From assembly GCA_032358255.1 (NCBI GenBank), contig JAULBX010029423.1, forward strand, positions 1-22,026: 22,026 nucleotides of DNA, in the 5' to 3' direction. The position numbers and the translations under genes are program-made. The DNA is from Heterotrichella gracilis (lineage: Eukaryota > Sar > Xanthophyceae > Tribonematales > Xanthonemataceae). This document shows positions 20,901 through 22,026 of this stretch, piece after piece. Position 1 is the stretch's first letter; the number at the start of each line of letters is the position of its first letter. Below the pieces are notes generated by a model that made no database searches, was not told where the DNA came from, and saw only the letters and a list, made by a program, of their open reading frames with translations.

Positions 20901-22026
20901 GCACGCTGGAAAATGCGCTGGCGGTCAAACCCTAACCCTAAACCCTAAACACATCCGCATGCATCGTACAACCCCTGCCAAACGGCCCCTGTACAGCCAG
21001 CATCTGTGCATGCAGCCTTGGCACACCAGCCAGTTTAGTCAACATCATCAACATTACATGCTTTAGCCCGCAATTACCAGGTGCATACACCAGTATAAAA
21101 AAAAAAGCCATGCCAAGCAATCAGTGACAAAACCGCTGCCAGCAGAACGATTTCCTAAAGTCCTCCTGTTTATTATGTATAAGGTTCGGTGCAATGTGAG
21201 CATGTGACTCTCTTTTTTTGGGTCCATGACGACACTGACTGGTGTGTGCAGGTACGATGCGCAGTGCACAGGCAATGCCGTGGACTGGTGCGGCACTGTA
21301 ATCATGGACAACGGCGCATACAAAACCAGCTGGAATTCCTGCTACCTGGACGGGTTGGGGTATGACTACACGTACAATGGCGCGGTGGACTGGCGGCCCC
21401 AGCTGGAGGCGCGCTCGGTGTGCTTGGCGTCAATTGGGTATGACACCCCGTGTTGGGGCAACCGCCTCACATGCCTGGTGCTTAAAGCAAACCCAGGTGC
21501 GTATGGGAAGGAGCAGAACGTTTAACTAAGACCTACGTTTTTTTAATCCACTGTGGGGCCATGGGGTTGCAGCATGGGTCTTGGGGATGGGCACCTGCCT
21601 GCAGGGATGCGCTGTGGGGATTCGCCGCTCCCCAGCCTCCTTTCCACCAAATATGGCATGTATTGTGATTTGGTTTGTTCTTCCATGGCGGTATAGGTAC
21701 TGCATGCATGTACAGCATGGGATGCACTGTGCTTTCCAAGCCAATGTGTGCAAAGGAGTAGACCTGTGTGGGTGCATTGTTGCAGGTCCCATGTCCCCTC
21801 CACCATCGCCCGGCAGCCCCCCCCCTCCCAATCCCCCGCCATCACCTCCACCAAGCCCCCCCCCTCCCAACCCCCTGCCACCCAACCCACCACCCCCACC
21901 AAGCCCACAGCCGCCGCCACCCACCCCCTCACCTCCACCAAGCCCACGCCCGCCGCCACCCAAGCCATCGCCGCCCCCCACGCCGCCCCCACCCACCCCG
22001 CCACCAAACACCCCAAGCCCACCTTC
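17957..22026 (+). CDS. Secreted modular Pro-rich/six-cysteine wall-type protein, 3' truncated by window
   Basis: Six exons join in phase: 17957-18065, 18701-19256, 19823-20070, 20205-20430, 21252-21496 and 21786 to beyond the window. They give at least 541 residues. Residues 1-about 28 form a signal peptide (LRLALWLPVAMIVAFSG). Spacer 1 has three PPPAKKS-like repeats, then PSPRP repeats and a PPP/SP-rich stretch. A six-cysteine domain, a second Pro-rich spacer, a second six-cysteine domain and a third Pro-rich spacer follow. Both spacer-domain joints carry RALPAGYDxSxGAW. The Ser-Pro and Pro-run spacers are typical of hydroxyproline-rich glycoproteins of green-algal walls and matrix (pherophorins, extensin-like proteins). 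The two-domains-plus-rod plan recalls pherophorins, but the cysteine pattern is not one I recognise as a pherophorin domain. Likely extracellular, O-glycosylated and structural or ligand-binding; that is inference. Confidence 0.82.
18800..18936 (+). repeat. In-frame minisatellites in Pro-rich spacer 1
   Basis: Three near-identical 21-base units encode (A)KKSPPP (18800-18862). Four 15-base units encode PSPRP (about 18873-18936). Both are in frame, and all differences are silent or conservative, as expected of unequal crossing-over under selection for the Pro-rich rod. The coding strand is almost free of G across the following tract to about 19200. Confidence 0.8.
19591..19635. repeat. Telomere-like motif bracketed by a short direct repeat
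   Basis: CCAGTGCAATA occurs at 19591-19601 and again at 19621-19631, with GCCTAAACCCTAAAG between. It lies in intron 2 of the wall-protein gene. The arrangement resembles a short telomeric filler with a target duplication, or simply an imperfect 30-base tandem duplication. Confidence 0.6.
19778..19816. repeat. T-run/A-run foldback just before a splice acceptor
   Basis: T11 at 19778-19788 and A10 at 19801-19810 can pair, and T6 (19811-19816) follows immediately before ATGCAG, the acceptor of the first six-cysteine exon (AG at 19821-19822). The homopolymers may be sequencing-length-uncertain. Confidence 0.7.
19823..20070 (+). other. Six-cysteine domain copy 1 (exon 3 of wall protein)
   Basis: The exon encodes about 83 residues beginning YDAQCTGKAVDWCG and ending CLYISAEPG. 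Cysteines fall in the order QC, DWC, SCYL, SVC, TCW, QCL. Aromatic anchors are GYDYT and VDW. The exon enters with phase TG|G and leaves with phase G|, the same as copy 2, so it is a portable unit. I do not recognise the fold; six paired cysteines suit an extracellular disulphide-stabilised module such as a carbohydrate- or wall-binding domain. Confidence 0.75.
20753..20951. repeat. Telomere-like motifs in opposite orientation in one intron
   Basis: TTTAGGG units run at about 20753-20785 (GTTTAGGGTTTAAGG, GGTTTAGGGTTTAGGG). CCCTAA/CCCTAAA units run at about 20926-20951 (AAACCCTAACCCTAAACCC). The two patches are complementary and about 140 bases apart, so the intron (20431-21251) can fold back on itself. 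Some units are degenerate. Confidence 0.7.
21252..21496 (+). other. Six-cysteine domain copy 2 (exon 5 of wall protein)
   Basis: About 82 residues begin YDAQCTGNAVDWCG and end CLVLKANPG. By eye about 55 percent of positions match copy 1, including all six cysteines, SCYL, GYDYT, VDW and ARSVC. The differences cluster between the second and third cysteine and near the C-terminus. Exon phases equal those of copy 1, which supports origin by duplication of a spacer-plus-domain exon pair. Confidence 0.75.

Noticed and set aside
21526..22011. Minus-strand Gly-rich open frames at the right end
   Set aside because: Again the complement of a CCA/CCC-rich coding exon (spacer 3, from 21786), with no splice or start support.
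1..22026. A new defence system, mobile element or gene cluster spanning the window
   Set aside because: The four genes have unrelated apparent roles, separate promoters and ordinary algal exon structure. No transposase, reverse transcriptase, integrase, terminal repeats or CRISPR-like array was seen.

Overview
This is nuclear DNA of a eukaryote, most probably a green alga (Chlorophyta). The evidence is four intron-dense genes with GT-AG introns mostly 60-800 bases long, a chloroplast outer-envelope Omp85 protein, a secreted hydroxyproline-rich (SP/PPP) cell-wall-type protein, and scattered CCCTAAA/TTTAGGG motifs. Base composition is only moderately GC-rich, with pronounced C-rich tracts. I see no prokaryotic operons, CRISPR arrays, rRNA, convincing tRNA or autonomous transposon.

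Layout, left to right. (1) About 1-1040: non-coding, probably an intron or upstream part of the first gene, with a degenerate tandem repeat and several small perfect hairpins. (2) About 1040-3008, plus strand: 3' half of an OEP80/Toc75-V-like Omp85 beta-barrel gene. Four exons are clear (1359-1512, 1901-2040, 2276-2430, 2799-3008). A fifth candidate exon ending at 1127 carries an in-frame TAG where homologues have a Tyr. (3) 3864-7513, minus strand: a nine-exon gene for a protein of about 613 residues with a coiled coil and a C-terminal PIN-type nuclease domain; one intron appears to be GC-AG. (4) 8347-16399, plus strand: a twenty-exon gene for a 1118-residue, two-repeat membrane protein of the FUSC / aromatic acid exporter (ArAE) type. 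All 20 exons join in phase with no internal stop. (5) 17957 to the window end, plus strand: a secreted modular protein in which Pro-rich spacer exons alternate with exons for an unrecognised six-cysteine domain. It runs off the right edge.

The first two genes converge on an 855-base gap, the PIN and FUSC genes diverge from an 830-base gap, and the FUSC and wall-protein genes are in tandem with about 1.6 kb between them. I see no sign that the four genes form one pathway; this looks like ordinary algal gene neighbourhood. The items most worth a second look are the modular six-cysteine wall protein, the in-frame TAG in the OEP80-like gene, the PIN/coiled-coil protein with its GC-AG intron, and the repeated short telomere-like motifs inside introns and gaps.

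Exon boundaries were worked out by hand from reading-frame continuity and splice consensus. They are well supported for the FUSC and wall-protein genes and less certain for the 5' half of the PIN gene and for anything upstream of 1359.
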